The notes below the pieces were generated by a model, which was not told the DNA's origin, did no database searches, and saw only the letters and a list, made by a program, of their open reading frames with translations. Positions 40,147 through 50,881 of a stretch of DNA of 64,000 nucleotides are shown in pieces. Positions within the stretch are counted from its first letter, which is position 1; every line of letters begins with the position of its first letter. This stretch comes from Thermostichus lividus PCC 6715 (GTDB taxonomy: Bacteria; Cyanobacteriota; Cyanobacteriia; Thermosynechococcales; Thermosynechococcaceae): contig NZ_CP018092.1 of NCBI RefSeq assembly GCF_002754935.1, forward strand, positions 2,232,001-2,296,000, given 5' to 3'. The position numbers were made by a program, and so were the translations under genes.

Positions 40147-40887
40147 ATGACCATTCCCTTGCTTGCCTATCCCCCCAGCTCGCAAAACCAGCGAGTTGCG
40201 GGCTACGAAGTTCCCAGTGACGAAACCCCACGGCGCTACTCCCTTGAGGACGCAACGGATCAGTCCACGATCAACGAATTAATTTGGGCTGCCTACCGCC
40301 AAGTGTTTAGTGAGCACGTCCTGCTGCAAAGTAGCCGTCAGCTTCATCTGGAGTCGCAGTTGAGCAACCGCACCATTTCAGTTCGAGACTTTATCCGTGG
40401 CTTAGCCAAGTCCGATGTCTTCCGCAAATTGGTGGTGGAAACCAATTCCAACTATCGGATTGTGGAACTTGCCTTGAAGCGTCTTTTGGGGCGGGCACCC
40501 TACAACAAGGATGAGGAACTGGCGTGGTCTATCCGTATTGCCACCGACGGCTGGCAGCGATTTGTGGATACCCTGATTGACAGTGACGAGTACACCCAAA
40601 ACTTTGGTGACAATACCGTACCTTACCAGCGCCGCCGCTACAAGGATCGCCCCTTTAACTTGGTCACCCCTCGCTATAGCGACTACTGGCGCGATAAATT
40701 AGAAAGCAGTCGCTATAAGTGGGGCGATATTCGCAACTTCTTGGATATGGCGCGATCCGTCACGATTACGCCGGTGCAGTTTCGAGCGGTTTCCACTGCG
40801 AATGTGAGTATCCCTGATACCACCCGTAGCGATCGCCCGGCAGTTCCGGCCTCCATCAATCCCACGGCCACCTTTCCGCTGCGCTAG
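40147..40887 (+). CDS. cpcG2: Phycobilisome rod-core linker CpcG (second copy)
   Basis: A 246-residue paralogue starting MTIPLLAYPPSSQNQRV only 3 bp after the stop of the first copy. It has the full linker domain ([53 protein letters not shown]) and [16 protein letters not shown]. Different CpcG proteins make rods that dock at different core positions or on photosystem I. The number follows T. elongatus-style naming and is tentative. Confidence 0.92.
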   Translation: MTIPLLAYPPSSQNQRVAGYEVPSDETPRRYSLEDATDQSTINELIWAAYRQVFSEHVLLQSSRQLHLESQLSNRTISVRDFIRGLAKSDVFRKLVVETNSNYRIVELALKRLLGRAPYNKDEELAWSIRIATDGWQRFVDTLIDSDEYTQNFGDNTVPYQRRRYKDRPFNLVTPRYSDYWRDKLESSRYKWGDIRNFLDMARSVTITPVQFRAVSTANVSIPDTTRSDRPAVPASINPTATFPLR

Positions 40888-40894
40888 CTGTTGA

Positions 40895-41680
<786 letters not shown>

Positions 41681-41720
41681 AGGTCATACCCATTTTTGAG
41701 GTGATGACGTTGTAAGCTAT

Positions 41721-41754
41721 AGCCGTTAGTTTTCAAGAAACTGGCGGCTTTTTT
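41721..41754 (+). terminator. Rho-independent terminator of the cpc operon
   Basis: AGCCGTTAGTTT and AAACTGGCGGCT form a 12-bp stem (two G-U pairs) around a TCAAG loop, followed by a run of T. It lies 40 bp after the last cpcG. Confidence 0.92.
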
Positions 41755-42366
41755 AAGCAAAACCGCCGCGCATCCTACGAAGTAAGCATGGATGAAATAC
41801 CAGATTGCACCAATATGACTTTCTAGAGATTTTGAGAAGGATAAGGTTTGGCGGACTCATCGAGACACCCGTTGCCTCAGGGTGTTCTTCAATCGCAGGC
41901 AATGACTCCCACATGTGACGAGCAGCCGTTTCATCCCGTGCTCCAATATACTCCCCCAATTTCATGAGAGTCCGCATCAATCGCTAGCCATACCCACTAT
42001 TTATTTCCCGTGCTACCCACAAACGACCATAACTCATCGCATTGAATGGTTAGCCGCCCTTTTTTTCGATGTCACCTACATATAACAGGGCACCGTCGCA
42101 TATTTATCATTGACATAGGTTTGTAACCATCGGTCTGACACTTGGGCAGCACGGGCAATCCCCGCTAGGGGGACCCGTTCGAGTAGCAAGCGGTCAATCA
42201 ATACACGAGTGTCTTGGTGAATGACTTTTTTTGCTAGGTTGCTCAATGAACTGTCGTCCGCACTCATGGCATTTTTTGTTTGACACTTGGGCACCGACGT
42301 TAGCATAGGTTGATGCTTAGATCCGTTGATGATACAGTGTACACTCTTTAGATAGTCTTCCACCAT
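41753..42366 (-). pseudogene. Decayed IS1-family transposase
   Basis: Three minus-strand frames join into one transposase. The N-part (from 42366) has LIDRLLLERVPLAGIARAAQ and SDRWLQTYVNDKY, a helix-turn-helix region. A shift near 42078 leads to GRLTIQCDELWSFVGSTGNK with the first catalytic Asp, then a TAG, WVWLAIDADSHEI, and a second shift into YIGARDETAARHMWESLP. The C-terminal part is missing. This is the cyanobacterial IS1-type DDE family. With at least two shifts and a stop it is inactive. It sits directly after the cpc terminator. Confidence 0.75.
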
Positions 42367-42961
42367 GAGACAGGTGCTAGCCTCTCACCAAATGCTGTGT
42401 TATCCGTTGGGGGTACTGCTGTCTGCTAGTGTGGCGATCGCCCCGGTTGAACCGCTTCATGCCAACGGTACTAGCAACCCTCAAGAATTACCCGTGTCCG
42501 TAGCAGCCGCGATCGCCATGCCAGTTGTGCTGAGTCGTGCAGTATTGAGCGAGGAACCTTCAGAGAGTGGCTTAACGGTTCCAAGTTTGTGGTGGGCCGT
42601 GCAGCAGTTTGGTGGCACCACCGTGCAACGATGGCAAGCCTATCCCGCCGAAGAGGGCGTTGGTGGACGGGTGGATCTCTTTATTTCACCGCCGGCGTGG
42701 GGACGCATGTCGTACCTACAACGGTTTGCCTTGGTGAACCAGTTGGGTAACTCCAGCCGCAGCTTTGGCTATAACCTGATTCTGCGCGATCGCCGGGACG
42801 TGATCTACGGTGCCTACACCTGCTCCTTTACAGCCGTAGCACAACAATATTTACCCCACGCCATTGATGCCACCGGCAATCCAGTACCCCTGTTCTTACC
42901 CCAGACCGAACTCGACTGTAGCGTTTGGATTAACCCCAACATTCCCGTAAGCGTGTTTTAA
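42365..42961 (+). CDS. Exported protein of unknown function
   Basis: A 198-residue protein. Residues 1-34 look like a cleavable signal or membrane anchor (LCYPLGVLLSASVAIAPVEPLHANG). The rest is a single soluble domain with PSLWWAVQQFGGTTVQRWQAYP, RVDLFISPPAWGRMSYLQRFALVNQLG and FGYNLILRDRRD, a pattern I recall from conserved cyanobacterial hypotheticals. It has two cysteines near the end. The start overlaps the 5' end of the transposase relic by two bases, so its promoter lies inside that relic or beyond. Function unknown. Confidence 0.7.
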   Translation: MRQVLASHQMLCYPLGVLLSASVAIAPVEPLHANGTSNPQELPVSVAAAIAMPVVLSRAVLSEEPSESGLTVPSLWWAVQQFGGTTVQRWQAYPAEEGVGGRVDLFISPPAWGRMSYLQRFALVNQLGNSSRSFGYNLILRDRRDVIYGAYTCSFTAVAQQYLPHAIDATGNPVPLFLPQTELDCSVWINPNIPVSVF

Positions 42962-43018
42962 AACAAGTGTTGGCTAGGCGTTCAAGGGACTGATTTTAGG
43001 CTATAATAACTACGCTAC

Positions 43019-43099
43019 GCGGATGTGGCGGAATTGGTATACGCGCACGTTTGAGGGGCGTGTGGCTTTGCCTTGCGAGTTCGAGTCTCGCCATCCGCA
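43019..43099 (+). tRNA. tRNA-Leu (GAG)
   Basis: An 81-nt class II tRNA. Acceptor GCGGATG pairs with CATCCGC; the anticodon stem CACGT/GCGTG holds loop TTGAGGG, giving anticodon GAG. A long variable arm and T arm GAGTTCGAGTCTC follow. CCA is not encoded. Confidence 0.94.
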
Positions 43100-43123
43100 T
43101 TGCTCATATTTACATAGAGCACG

Positions 43124-43157
43124 CTAAAAAAAGAGGCTGACCCTAACGGAGCCAGCC
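43124..43157 (-). terminator. Rho-independent terminator after ycf35
   Basis: On the minus strand GGCTG and CAGCC form a stem followed by TC and seven T. It lies about 54 bp beyond the ycf35 stop and prevents read-through into tRNA-Leu. Confidence 0.75.
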
Positions 43158-43210
43158 AGTTGTTTACTTGGGAACGCGCGCTAGACAGTACAAAGCAATT
43201 GAGAACAGGA

Positions 43211-43564
43211 TTAGCTATGTACCACAAGTTTGACATTGGCATTCTGAAGGCCGGGGCGCTTCACCTCTGCCAAGGTTTTGTTGATGGCATACTTTTGGTT
43301 AATCGAATTAATTAGCTCAGTCTGGTTGTGCTTTTTAGCAACACCCCAGAGGTCAGCAATCAAGTCGAAGGTGCCATCCGCATTGCGAGACCAGCCCAGA
43401 TCGTACTCCCCTTCGAGAACAGCGACGATGTCAGAGCGAACTCGCTGGCCATTGTAGCCACGCACATCAGCATCGGTTTTCACTGAAATGCCCAGATCCC
43501 GCAGAGACGCTTTGAGAATTTCAGCATCAGTGATTTTGGTGCGCAGAGTGCTGAAGTGAGACAT
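43211..43564 (-). CDS. ycf35: Ycf35 family protein (DUF1257)
   Basis: A 117-residue protein conserved in cyanobacteria and red-algal plastids, function unknown. It starts MSHFSTLRTKITDAEILKAS and contains DLGISVKTDADVRGYNG and DIVAVLEGEYDLGWSRN. ATG 43564 has GGAGGAAA upstream; the frame is open 14 codons further but those are unlike the family. It lies about 124 bp downstream of ycf46 on the same strand and ends at a clear terminator, so the pair is likely one unit. Confidence 0.9.
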   Translation of the reverse strand: MSHFSTLRTKITDAEILKASLRDLGISVKTDADVRGYNGQRVRSDIVAVLEGEYDLGWSRNADGTFDLIADLWGVAKKHNQTELINSINQKYAINKTLAEVKRPGLQNANVKLVVHS

Positions 43565-43688
43565 AGTTGGATTTCCTCCAGATTGAGACAAAAAACAAAG
43601 AGACATTGGACTGAATGACCCACAATTTATGGAGAACCAAACCCTTGTGGCGGGGCCTTTCTTCTATCGACCGACAGAAGGAAGCTTG

Positions 43689-45212
43689 TTAAAACTCCAG
43701 TCGCTGGTATTCAGCCACTGAAGCAGCCGCTGGGCGAGCACGCTGCCGTGCCCAATCCCGCAGTGCGGTTACCTGTTCGTGCATCGTCTTGGAAAGAGGC
43801 TGGGTTGCACGACTGGCAGCAATAATATCGAGCTGAGTAAACTCTCGTCCTTGGGCGAAGGCCTCGTACATGGCAGCCACAATGGCCTGCTCAATTTCAG
43901 CCCCTGAGAACCCATCACAAATATTTGCTAACTGCTCTAGATCAAAGCGGTCAATGTCCCGCCGCCGCTTAGCCAAGTGAATGCGGAAAATCTCTCGCCG
44001 CTCTTCAGCATTTGGCAGATCAACAAAAAAGATTTCATCAAACCGCCCCTTGCGCAGAAACTCGCCTGGGAGTCGCTCCACGCGGTTAGCCGTTGCTAGC
44101 ACAAACACCGGCGAGGTTTTTTCCTGCATCCAAGTCAAAAAGGAACCAAAAATACGGCTTGAGGTACCACCGTCAGAATCCGAAGACCCCGCCCCCCCGG
44201 CAAAGGCTTTGTCCATTTCGTCAATAAACAGAATGGCTGGGGAAATAGACTCAGCAGTCTTTAGGGCATTGCGCAAATTAGCTTCCGATCGCCCCACCAT
44301 GGAGCCATCATAGACCCGCCCCATATCAAGGCGCAGCAGAGGCAGCCCCCAAAGGCGAGAGGTGGTTTTTGCAATCAAGGATTTACCACAGCCAGGCACA
44401 CCCAAGATCAACATCCCCTTGGGTTGCGGCAGACCATACTCACGCGCCTTCTCGCTAAAGGCATTGTCTCGCTGCCGCAGCCACACCTTCAGTTCTTCGA
44501 GACCACCCACTGCGTCAATGGTCTCATCCACCTCCATGTACTCGAGAATGCCGTTGCGCCGGATAAGCTGCTTTTTCTCAGAGAGGATAATATCAACTTC
44601 CGCTTCAGTGAGGCGACCCGCCGTCACGGTGGCTTTACGGAAGACTTTTTCTGCCTCATCGCGGGTGAGACCAAGGGTGGCTTTGACGAGCTTTTCGCGA
44701 GCCTCGGGGCTAAGGCGGCGGTTACGCGGCTCAAGCTGAGCAGCTAACACCTCATCGAGTTCGCTGATACTGGGTAGCGGATAGTCAACAACAACGATTT
44801 CTTTTTCCAATTCAACGGGAATACGCTGCGCCGCCTCCGGAGACATGAGAATAATCGTCTTATTGGTATTCTTAAAACTGGCGATCGCGTCGCGCAGAGA
44901 GCGGGTGACTGGCGGTGAGTCAATGAACGGGTGTAAATCTTTGAAGACGTATATCCCCGGTTCGCGCTGATGCACCACCCACTGAATGGCTGCTTCTGGA
45001 GACACGGTATTGTGGTGACTATTGTTGCGAGCATGGCCATACTCCACCATGCCTTGGGTCACCGTCCAAAAGTAGAGCTTACGAGGGGTACGGCCTTGGC
45101 CTTGGGACTGGGCGATCGCCGCAATCGCTTGTTCTGCCCGCTCTTCTTCAGAGGTCAGGAGGTAGATCAGTGGGTACTGTGCTTGAATTAGGATACTGAG
45201 TTCTTCTTGCAA
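43689..45212 (-). CDS. ycf46: Ycf46-type AAA ATPase
   Basis: A 507-residue AAA ATPase conserved in cyanobacteria and plastids. The first half (SILIQAQYPLIYLLTSEEER) is a family-specific domain. The AAA module has Walker A GVPGCGKSLIAK near residue 270, Walker B ILFIDEMDKAF near 325 and an Arg-finger region RLPGEFLRKGRFDE near 390. In Synechocystis it has been linked to inorganic-carbon use. I chose TTG 45212, which follows a perfect AAGGAGGTGAT at good spacing and gives MQEELSILIQ; the GTG at 45221 lies inside that site. Confidence 0.9.
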   Translation of the reverse strand: MQEELSILIQAQYPLIYLLTSEEERAEQAIAAIAQSQGQGRTPRKLYFWTVTQGMVEYGHARNNSHHNTVSPEAAIQWVVHQREPGIYVFKDLHPFIDSPPVTRSLRDAIASFKNTNKTIILMSPEAAQRIPVELEKEIVVVDYPLPSISELDEVLAAQLEPRNRRLSPEAREKLVKATLGLTRDEAEKVFRKATVTAGRLTEAEVDIILSEKKQLIRRNGILEYMEVDETIDAVGGLEELKVWLRQRDNAFSEKAREYGLPQPKGMLILGVPGCGKSLIAKTTSRLWGLPLLRLDMGRVYDGSMVGRSEANLRNALKTAESISPAILFIDEMDKAFAGGAGSSDSDGGTSSRIFGSFLTWMQEKTSPVFVLATANRVERLPGEFLRKGRFDEIFFVDLPNAEERREIFRIHLAKRRRDIDRFDLEQLANICDGFSGAEIEQAIVAAMYEAFAQGREFTQLDIIAASRATQPLSKTMHEQVTALRDWARQRARPAAASVAEYQRLEF

Positions 45213-45270
45213 GGCAATCACCTCCTTCTTCAGTCAATCCAACGTGGACAATAGATGCGATAGAGCGAGT

Positions 45271-45594
45271 TTAACGCGCTGAGACTAGTTCAACAGGTAA
45301 GGAGGGAACACTCAAGCTGTCGTCATCAATCACCGTGGGTTGATTGACAAGGGCTGCTAATTCACCCCCCCGCAGCACAAGGGCACTGGCACACTCGGGG
45401 CAGCGATAAACACGATGGACATTACCGTGCTTCTGCTCGGCATACTCTGCCAGCACCTCTGGGTGCTCCAGCAAAAACTCAATGGCACGCTCCGCAAGGG
45501 TGGACATGGTTTCCTGCTCGACCACCGCGGCAATTTTTAATTGGCGATGGACATCGGCGGAGAGATACAATGTAACCTTTTGCTTGTCTTCCAT
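45271..45594 (-). CDS. Ribbon-helix-helix (CopG/MetJ-type) DNA-binding protein with zinc-ribbon-like CxxC
   Basis: A 107-residue protein. Residues 5-48 (KVTLYLSADVHRQLKIAAVVEQETMSTLAERAIEFLL) form a ribbon-helix-helix motif that binds DNA as a dimer through the beta strand. Residues 60-75 hold YRCPECASALVLRGGE, half of a zinc ribbon. Such proteins often autoregulate through tandem direct repeats, and one lies in its upstream region at 45697-45720, shared with divergent metH. Start ATG 45594. It precedes ycf46 on the same strand by about 58 bp. Confidence 0.72.
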   Translation of the reverse strand: MEDKQKVTLYLSADVHRQLKIAAVVEQETMSTLAERAIEFLLEHPEVLAEYAEQKHGNVHRVYRCPECASALVLRGGELAALVNQPTVIDDDSLSVPSLPVELVSAR

Positions 45595-45696
45595 AGGGGT
45601 AGGGTGAAGAAACGTACCTAGGTATGTGTGCCAGTGTAGTCATCCCATCTTTAGGGTGTCAAGGCAGTGTACCGTCAAAATGGCAATTTTGTAATA

Positions 45697-45720
45697 TTTA
45701 GTTACATTTTTAGTTACATT
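45697..45720. promoter_or_regulatory. Perfect 12-bp tandem repeat between the RHH gene and metH
   Basis: TTTAGTTACATT occurs twice with no gap, about 100 bp upstream of the RHH gene and 210 bp upstream of metH. Head-to-tail 12-bp repeats fit cooperative binding by a ribbon-helix-helix repressor. The rest of the 334-bp gap (45595-45928) shows no gene and no convincing cobalamin or SAM riboswitch. Confidence 0.5.
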
Positions 45721-45928
45721 CGGTGACCTGATAGTTGATGGCATCCTATGGGTGGTTTTTGTAGATCTTGGACAAGGCAGGGGCAGCGGGTTAGCCTTAT
45801 GTCGCGGAATTTCCATCCGCCCGTGCAGCGGCGTCGTGAATCGCCAGTGCTATTAGAGCTATTAGAAGAGATTACAATTATCGGAATAGACTGAATGCCC
45901 TCTAGAGAGCCGCTTGCCTTGGTCGTGT

Positions 45929-48900
45929 ATGTCTTTTCTTGACTATCTCCATGCTGAACCCCGCCGTGTCATTGTATTTGACGGTGCCATGGGCACAAAC
46001 CTACAGTACCAAAACCTGACAGCAGCGGATTTTGGTGGCAAAGAGTATGAAGGGTGCAATGAATACTTAGTTATAAGCAAGCCAGAGGCAGTTGCCAAGG
46101 TTCACCGCGACTTTTTGGCGGCAGGGGCAGATGTCATTGAAACAAATACCTTTGGCTCGTCTTCGGTGGTGTTGAGTGAGTATAACTTGGGCGATCGCGC
46201 CTACGAGATTAGTTATAAAGCAGCCGCCTTGGCAAAATCTGTGGCCGCCGAGTTTAGTACTCCCGAAAAACCTCGATTTGTTGCTGGTTCCATGGGGCCT
46301 GGCACAAAACTCCCCACCCTTGGCCACATTGACTACGACAGCCTTTACGCAGCGTTTAAGGAGCAGGCGGCTGGCCTCTTTGACGGCGGGGTTGATTTGT
46401 TTATTATTGAGACCTGCCAAGATGTACTGCAAATTAAAGCCGCCTTGAACGGGGTGATGGCGGTGTTTGCCGAACGGGGAGAACAGCGCCCGTTGATGGT
46501 GTCGATCACGATGGAGCAGCAGGGCACCATGCTAGTAGGGTCAGACATTGGTGCTGCCCTGACGATCCTTGAACCCTACCCCATTGACATTTTAGGGTTG
46601 AACTGTGCCACTGGGCCTGACCTGATGGCAGAGCATATTCGCTACCTGTCAGCCCACTCACCCTTTGTGATCTCCTGCATTCCCAATGCAGGCTTGCCAG
46701 AAAATGTGGGAGGACACGCCCACTATAAGCTGACCCCAATGGAGTTGCGTCTGGCGCTGACGCGCTTTGTTGAAGACCTAGGGGTTCAAGTGATTGGCGG
46801 CTGTTGTGGCACCCGCCCCGATCACATTGCTGCCCTTGCCAGCATTGCTGCCACCCTTACCCCCAAAGCACGCACGCCCCAGCGTATTCCAGCGGCAGCC
46901 TCTATTTACAGTCCCCAACCCTACGACCAAGACAATTCCTTCTTAATTATTGGCGAGCGTCTGAATGCCAGTGGCTCGAAAAAGTGCCGTGATCTGCTGA
47001 ATGCGGAAGACTGGGATGGTTTGGTGGCGCTCGGTCGCGCCCAAGTGCGTGAAGGTGCCCATATTCTTGATGTCAACGTCGATTATGTGGGACGCGATGG
47101 CGTGCGGGACATGCACGAGCTGGTCTCCCGCCTAGTTACCAACGTCACCCTGCCGCTGATGCTGGACTCTACTGAGTGGCAAAAGATGGAGGCGGGGTTG
47201 AAGGTTGCCGGGGGCAAGTGCTTACTCAACTCCACCAACTTTGAAGATGGTGAGCCGCGGTTTTACAAGGTTCTTGAACTGGCGAAAACCTACGGTGCGG
47301 GGGTGGTGGTGGGCACAATTGATGAAGAGGGGATGGCGCGAACGGCAGCGAAGAAGTTTGCCATTGCCAAGCGTGCCTACGATGCGGCGATCGCCTACGG
47401 TATCCCCCCTTACGAGCTATTCTTTGATCCCTTAGCCCTGCCCATTTCCACCGGCATTGAAGAGGATCGTGCCAACGGCAAGGCCACCATTGAGGCCATT
47501 CGCCAAATTCGGGCTGAACTTCCCGGCTGTCATATCCTCTTGGGGGTGTCGAATATTTCCTTTGGCCTAAATCCGGCCGCCCGTCAAGTTTTGAATTCAA
47601 TGTTTTTACACGAGGCCATACAGGCGGGAATGGATGCGGCGATTGTCAGTGCGGCCAAAATTCTCCCCCTTGCTAAAATTGACCCAGAGCACCAAGACCT
47701 TTGCCGGGATCTCATTGAGGATCGACGGCGGTTTGAGGGAGGGGTCTGTGTCTATGACCCCCTCGCCGAACTCACGCGCCTATTTGCTGATAAAACCACC
47801 AAACACAATCGCGCCGACGTTGCTAACCTGCCGATTGAGGAGCGGTTAAAGCGGCATATTATCGATGGCGATCGCCAAGGATTAGACGAGACCCTTGCCA
47901 AAGCCCTTGAGACCTATGCCCCCCTTGACATCATCAATACCTTTTTACTGGAAGGCATGAAGGTGGTGGGGGAACTATTTGGGTCTGGGCAAATGCAACT
48001 CCCCTTTGTGCTCCAGTCCGCTGAAACCATGAAAGCCGCCGTGGCCTACCTTGAACCCTTTATGGAAAAGTCTGAAACCGGCAGCAATGCGAAGGGGACG
48101 GTGATTATTGCCACAGTCAAAGGGGATGTTCACGACATCGGTAAAAACCTAGTGGATATTATCCTCACCAACAACGGCTATCGGGTGATTAACCTTGGCA
48201 TTAAGCAGCCGGTGGAAAACATTATCCAAGCCTACGAAGAACACAAGGCCGATTGCATTGCCATGAGTGGCCTGCTGGTTAAGTCCACGGCGTTTATGAA
48301 AGAGAACCTCGAACGCTTTAATGAGCGGGGGATTACGGTGCCTGTCATTTTGGGAGGGGCTGCCCTAACGCCTAAGTTTGTGTACGAGGACTGTCAGGCC
48401 ACCTATCAGGGGCAAGTCATCTACGGTAAAGATGCCTTTGCGGATCTTCATTTTATGGATCGCTTGATGCCTGCCAAAGCGGCTGGCAAATGGAGCGATC
48501 GCCATGGCTTTTTAGATCAGGATGCCCCCCGCCAAGAATCATTATCGCCGCCTGACGAGCCACCCGTTGCCCCAGACAACAGTGGGCAGCCATCAGAACT
48601 GAGTTCACCGGTGGTGGATACGCGCCGCTCCGATGCTGTGGCCATCGATATTCCTCGACCCAAGCCGCCTTTTTGGGGCATTCGCCATCTCAAAGCCGAT
48701 CAGATTCCCCTATCAGAGGTCTTTGCCTACTTGGATCTGCAGGCTCTGATTGCCGGACAGTGGCAGTTTCGCAAACCAAAGGAGCAGTCCCGTGCTGAGT
48801 ACGATAGCTTCTTAGCGCAGACCGTGTACCCCATTTTGGAGTCTTGGAAGCAGCGCATCTTAGACGAGAACTTACTGCACCCTGAACTGATCTACGGGTA

Positions 48901-49480
48901 CTTTCCCTGCCAAAGCCAAGGGAATACGCTGTACCTCTACGATCCAGCAGCAATGGCAGATGCCGCAGCCTTCACTCCAGAAGGGGCGATCGCCCAGTTC
49001 ACGTTTCCCCGTCAAGCCAAGGGGCGACGGCTGTGTATTGCCGACTTCTTTGCACCCGTTGAATCAGGTATTATCGATGTCTTTCCCATGCAAGCAGTAA
49101 CCGTCGGTGAGATTGCCACGGAAGTCGCTCAGCGCCTCTTTGCTGCCAACCAGTACACCGACTACCTCTACTTCCACGGCATGGCTGTTCAAACTGCCGA
49201 AGCCTTGGCGGAATGGTGTCATGCCCGCATTCGCCGCGAATTGGGCTGCACCCCGGATCCGACATCCATTCGCGACATTCTTGCCCAACGCTATCAAGGA
49301 TCCCGCTATAGCTTTGGCTATCCCGCCTGCCCCAATATGCAGGATCAATATACGCAATTGCGGCTCTTGCAAGCCGAGCGCATGGGGATGTACATGGATG
49401 ACAGCGAGCAACTCTATCCTGAGCAGTCAACAACTGCGATTATTTGCTACCATCCGGCTGCCAAATATTTCAGTGTTTGA
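45929..49480 (+). CDS. metH: Cobalamin-dependent methionine synthase
   Basis: An 1183-residue cytoplasmic enzyme that transfers methyl from methyltetrahydrofolate to homocysteine. Domains in order: homocysteine-binding (1-310; [16 protein letters not shown], zinc Cys pair in [10 protein letters not shown]), pterin-binding (about 340-600; [18 protein letters not shown]), cobalamin-binding (about 635-860; [11 protein letters not shown] with the axial His, MSGLLVKST) and activation domain (about 930-1183; [19 protein letters not shown]). A Pro/Ser-rich linker of about 40 residues separates the last two. Start ATG 45929 ([11 protein letters not shown]) is preferred to 45914. Length is slightly under the E. 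coli enzyme. Confidence 0.95.
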   Translation: MSFLDYLHAEPRRVIVFDGAMGTNLQYQNLTAADFGGKEYEGCNEYLVISKPEAVAKVHRDFLAAGADVIETNTFGSSSVVLSEYNLGDRAYEISYKAAALAKSVAAEFSTPEKPRFVAGSMGPGTKLPTLGHIDYDSLYAAFKEQAAGLFDGGVDLFIIETCQDVLQIKAALNGVMAVFAERGEQRPLMVSITMEQQGTMLVGSDIGAALTILEPYPIDILGLNCATGPDLMAEHIRYLSAHSPFVISCIPNAGLPENVGGHAHYKLTPMELRLALTRFVEDLGVQVIGGCCGTRPDHIAALASIAATLTPKARTPQRIPAAASIYSPQPYDQDNSFLIIGERLNASGSKKCRDLLNAEDWDGLVALGRAQVREGAHILDVNVDYVGRDGVRDMHELVSRLVTNVTLPLMLDSTEWQKMEAGLKVAGGKCLLNSTNFEDGEPRFYKVLELAKTYGAGVVVGTIDEEGMARTAAKKFAIAKRAYDAAIAYGIPPYELFFDPLALPISTGIEEDRANGKATIEAIRQIRAELPGCHILLGVSNISFGLNPAARQVLNSMFLHEAIQAGMDAAIVSAAKILPLAKIDPEHQDLCRDLIEDRRRFEGGVCVYDPLAELTRLFADKTTKHNRADVANLPIEERLKRHIIDGDRQGLDETLAKALETYAPLDIINTFLLEGMKVVGELFGSGQMQLPFVLQSAETMKAAVAYLEPFMEKSETGSNAKGTVIIATVKGDVHDIGKNLVDIILTNNGYRVINLGIKQPVENIIQAYEEHKADCIAMSGLLVKSTAFMKENLERFNERGITVPVILGGAALTPKFVYEDCQATYQGQVIYGKDAFADLHFMDRLMPAKAAGKWSDRHGFLDQDAPRQESLSPPDEPPVAPDNSGQPSELSSPVVDTRRSDAVAIDIPRPKPPFWGIRHLKADQIPLSEVFAYLDLQALIAGQWQFRKPKEQSRAEYDSFLAQTVYPILESWKQRILDENLLHPELIYGYFPCQSQGNTLYLYDPAAMADAAAFTPEGAIAQFTFPRQAKGRRLCIADFFAPVESGIIDVFPMQAVTVGEIATEVAQRLFAANQYTDYLYFHGMAVQTAEALAEWCHARIRRELGCTPDPTSIRDILAQRYQGSRYSFGYPACPNMQDQYTQLRLLQAERMGMYMDDSEQLYPEQSTTAIICYHPAAKYFSV

Positions 49481-49525
49481 TGATGATAAAAGGCTTTTGA
49501 CCCCTTAGTGGCCGATGACCTTGCC

Positions 49526-50800
49526 CTAGTAGCGCGATCGCGGTCGGTGGTTGGCCACGGAAAGCACCAGACCCAAGCCAATGTAGGTTGCCAACAACGC
49601 CGATCGCCCATAACTGAGAAAAGGAAGGGGAATACCAGTCACCGGAAACAGATTGACGGTCATGCCAATATTGACAACCGCTTGAAACACCAGCATCGAA
49701 AACAACCCGATCGCCAACAGCGACCCAAAATCAGTGCGAGCACTGTTAGCGATTTGCAGCAGCCGTAGGCCAATAAACCAGAAGAGAAAAAGAATCAGCA
49801 GGCCGCCAGCAAACCCCAATTCCTCACCAATGGCCGAAAAAATAAAGTCAGTATGCTGCTCTGGAATAAAGCCCAACTGGGTTTGGGTGCCCTGAAAAAT
49901 CCCGCGTCCCCATAGGCCCCCTGCACCGATAGCAATCCGCGACTGAATCAAGTGATACCCCGCCCCCAATGGATCTTTATCGGGGTCTAAAAACATCAAA
50001 AGACGATTTTTCTGATACTCCTTAAGGACACTCCACAGCAGTTGCCCCAGTCCGGCTCCGGACAAATTGAGCACAATGCCACCAATGGCACCAATCCACC
50101 CTAAAGGTAAGCTGCGCCATGCCACAATCCCCATCGCCAAGGTCCACAGTAACCAGACCCATAGGTTCAATTCGTAAGGCAGGGGAAGGGCAAATAAAAT
50201 GGCCGCCACCAAGGGCGAGAGCATGAGGATAATCCAGCCGAGGCGGGCATTGGCCCAGTAGAGCATTCCTAGGGTGATGGCACCAAACACTAGGGAGGTG
50301 CCCAGATCCGGCTCGGTTAAAATGAGCAACAACGGCGGAGCCGTAGCGATAAAGACGCGCAGGATGCCCGCCAGTCCATTGGCCGGTACCCGATGCAGCA
50401 GAGCCGCTTGGGTAAGAATAATTGAAATTTTGGCAAACTCTGAGGGTTGTAAGTTAAAGCCAGCGATGGGCAGCCAACTCTGAGCACCGTTGGCCTCAAC
50501 GCCGAATAAACTCACGGCCAGCAGCAGCGCACAGCTTAGGCCATAGACAAACCAGTGGACACCTATAAATGCTGACTCCGGAATACGCGCCAAGGTGAGG
50601 GCAAGAACCGTTCCCACGATTGCCACGGCCACGTGTTGGAAGCCATCTTTGTCGCCGATGTGCAGTTCAGCACTGTGAATAAACAGAGCACCGATCAGTG
50701 TAATGAGCCACACCGCAATTAGCAGTGACCAATCGACCCCCCGCCACGGGTATAACCATGCCTGCCAGCGACGTTGGCGCAGGAGCGTTGTCCAAAACAT
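49526..50800 (-). CDS. rodA: RodA/FtsW-family peptidoglycan polymerase
   Basis: A 424-residue membrane protein with about ten helices. SEDS-family proteins polymerise lipid II together with a class B PBP. Conserved features are GVDWSLLIAVW at the start, QPSEFAKISIILTQAALL near 130, TEPDLGTSLV near 165 (catalytic-type Asp) and FVPVTGIPLPFLSYG-like NLFPVTGIPLPFLSYGRSAL near 395. The E. coli-type RodA order is kept; FtsW is the alternative. ATG 50800 has AGGGA about 8 nt upstream; an open extension to 50851 is unlikely. It is divergent from the Cache/HAMP gene. Confidence 0.88.
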   Translation of the reverse strand: MFWTTLLRQRRWQAWLYPWRGVDWSLLIAVWLITLIGALFIHSAELHIGDKDGFQHVAVAIVGTVLALTLARIPESAFIGVHWFVYGLSCALLLAVSLFGVEANGAQSWLPIAGFNLQPSEFAKISIILTQAALLHRVPANGLAGILRVFIATAPPLLLILTEPDLGTSLVFGAITLGMLYWANARLGWIILMLSPLVAAILFALPLPYELNLWVWLLWTLAMGIVAWRSLPLGWIGAIGGIVLNLSGAGLGQLLWSVLKEYQKNRLLMFLDPDKDPLGAGYHLIQSRIAIGAGGLWGRGIFQGTQTQLGFIPEQHTDFIFSAIGEELGFAGGLLILFLFWFIGLRLLQIANSARTDFGSLLAIGLFSMLVFQAVVNIGMTVNLFPVTGIPLPFLSYGRSALLATYIGLGLVLSVANHRPRSRY

Positions 50801-50881
50801 AGTCAATATCCCTCGTTTCGCACTAGGCTGGAACAAAGCCAACAGATTCAAGCCCTCATTGTATCCCTATCGAGGAAGTTC

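Noticed and set aside
44424-44747. Plus-strand frames opposite ycf46
   Set aside because: Antisense shadows of a conserved AAA ATPase; no family likeness.
45595-45928. Cobalamin riboswitch before metH
   Set aside because: No convincing B12 box or conserved junction could be found by eye; a covariance-model search would decide.
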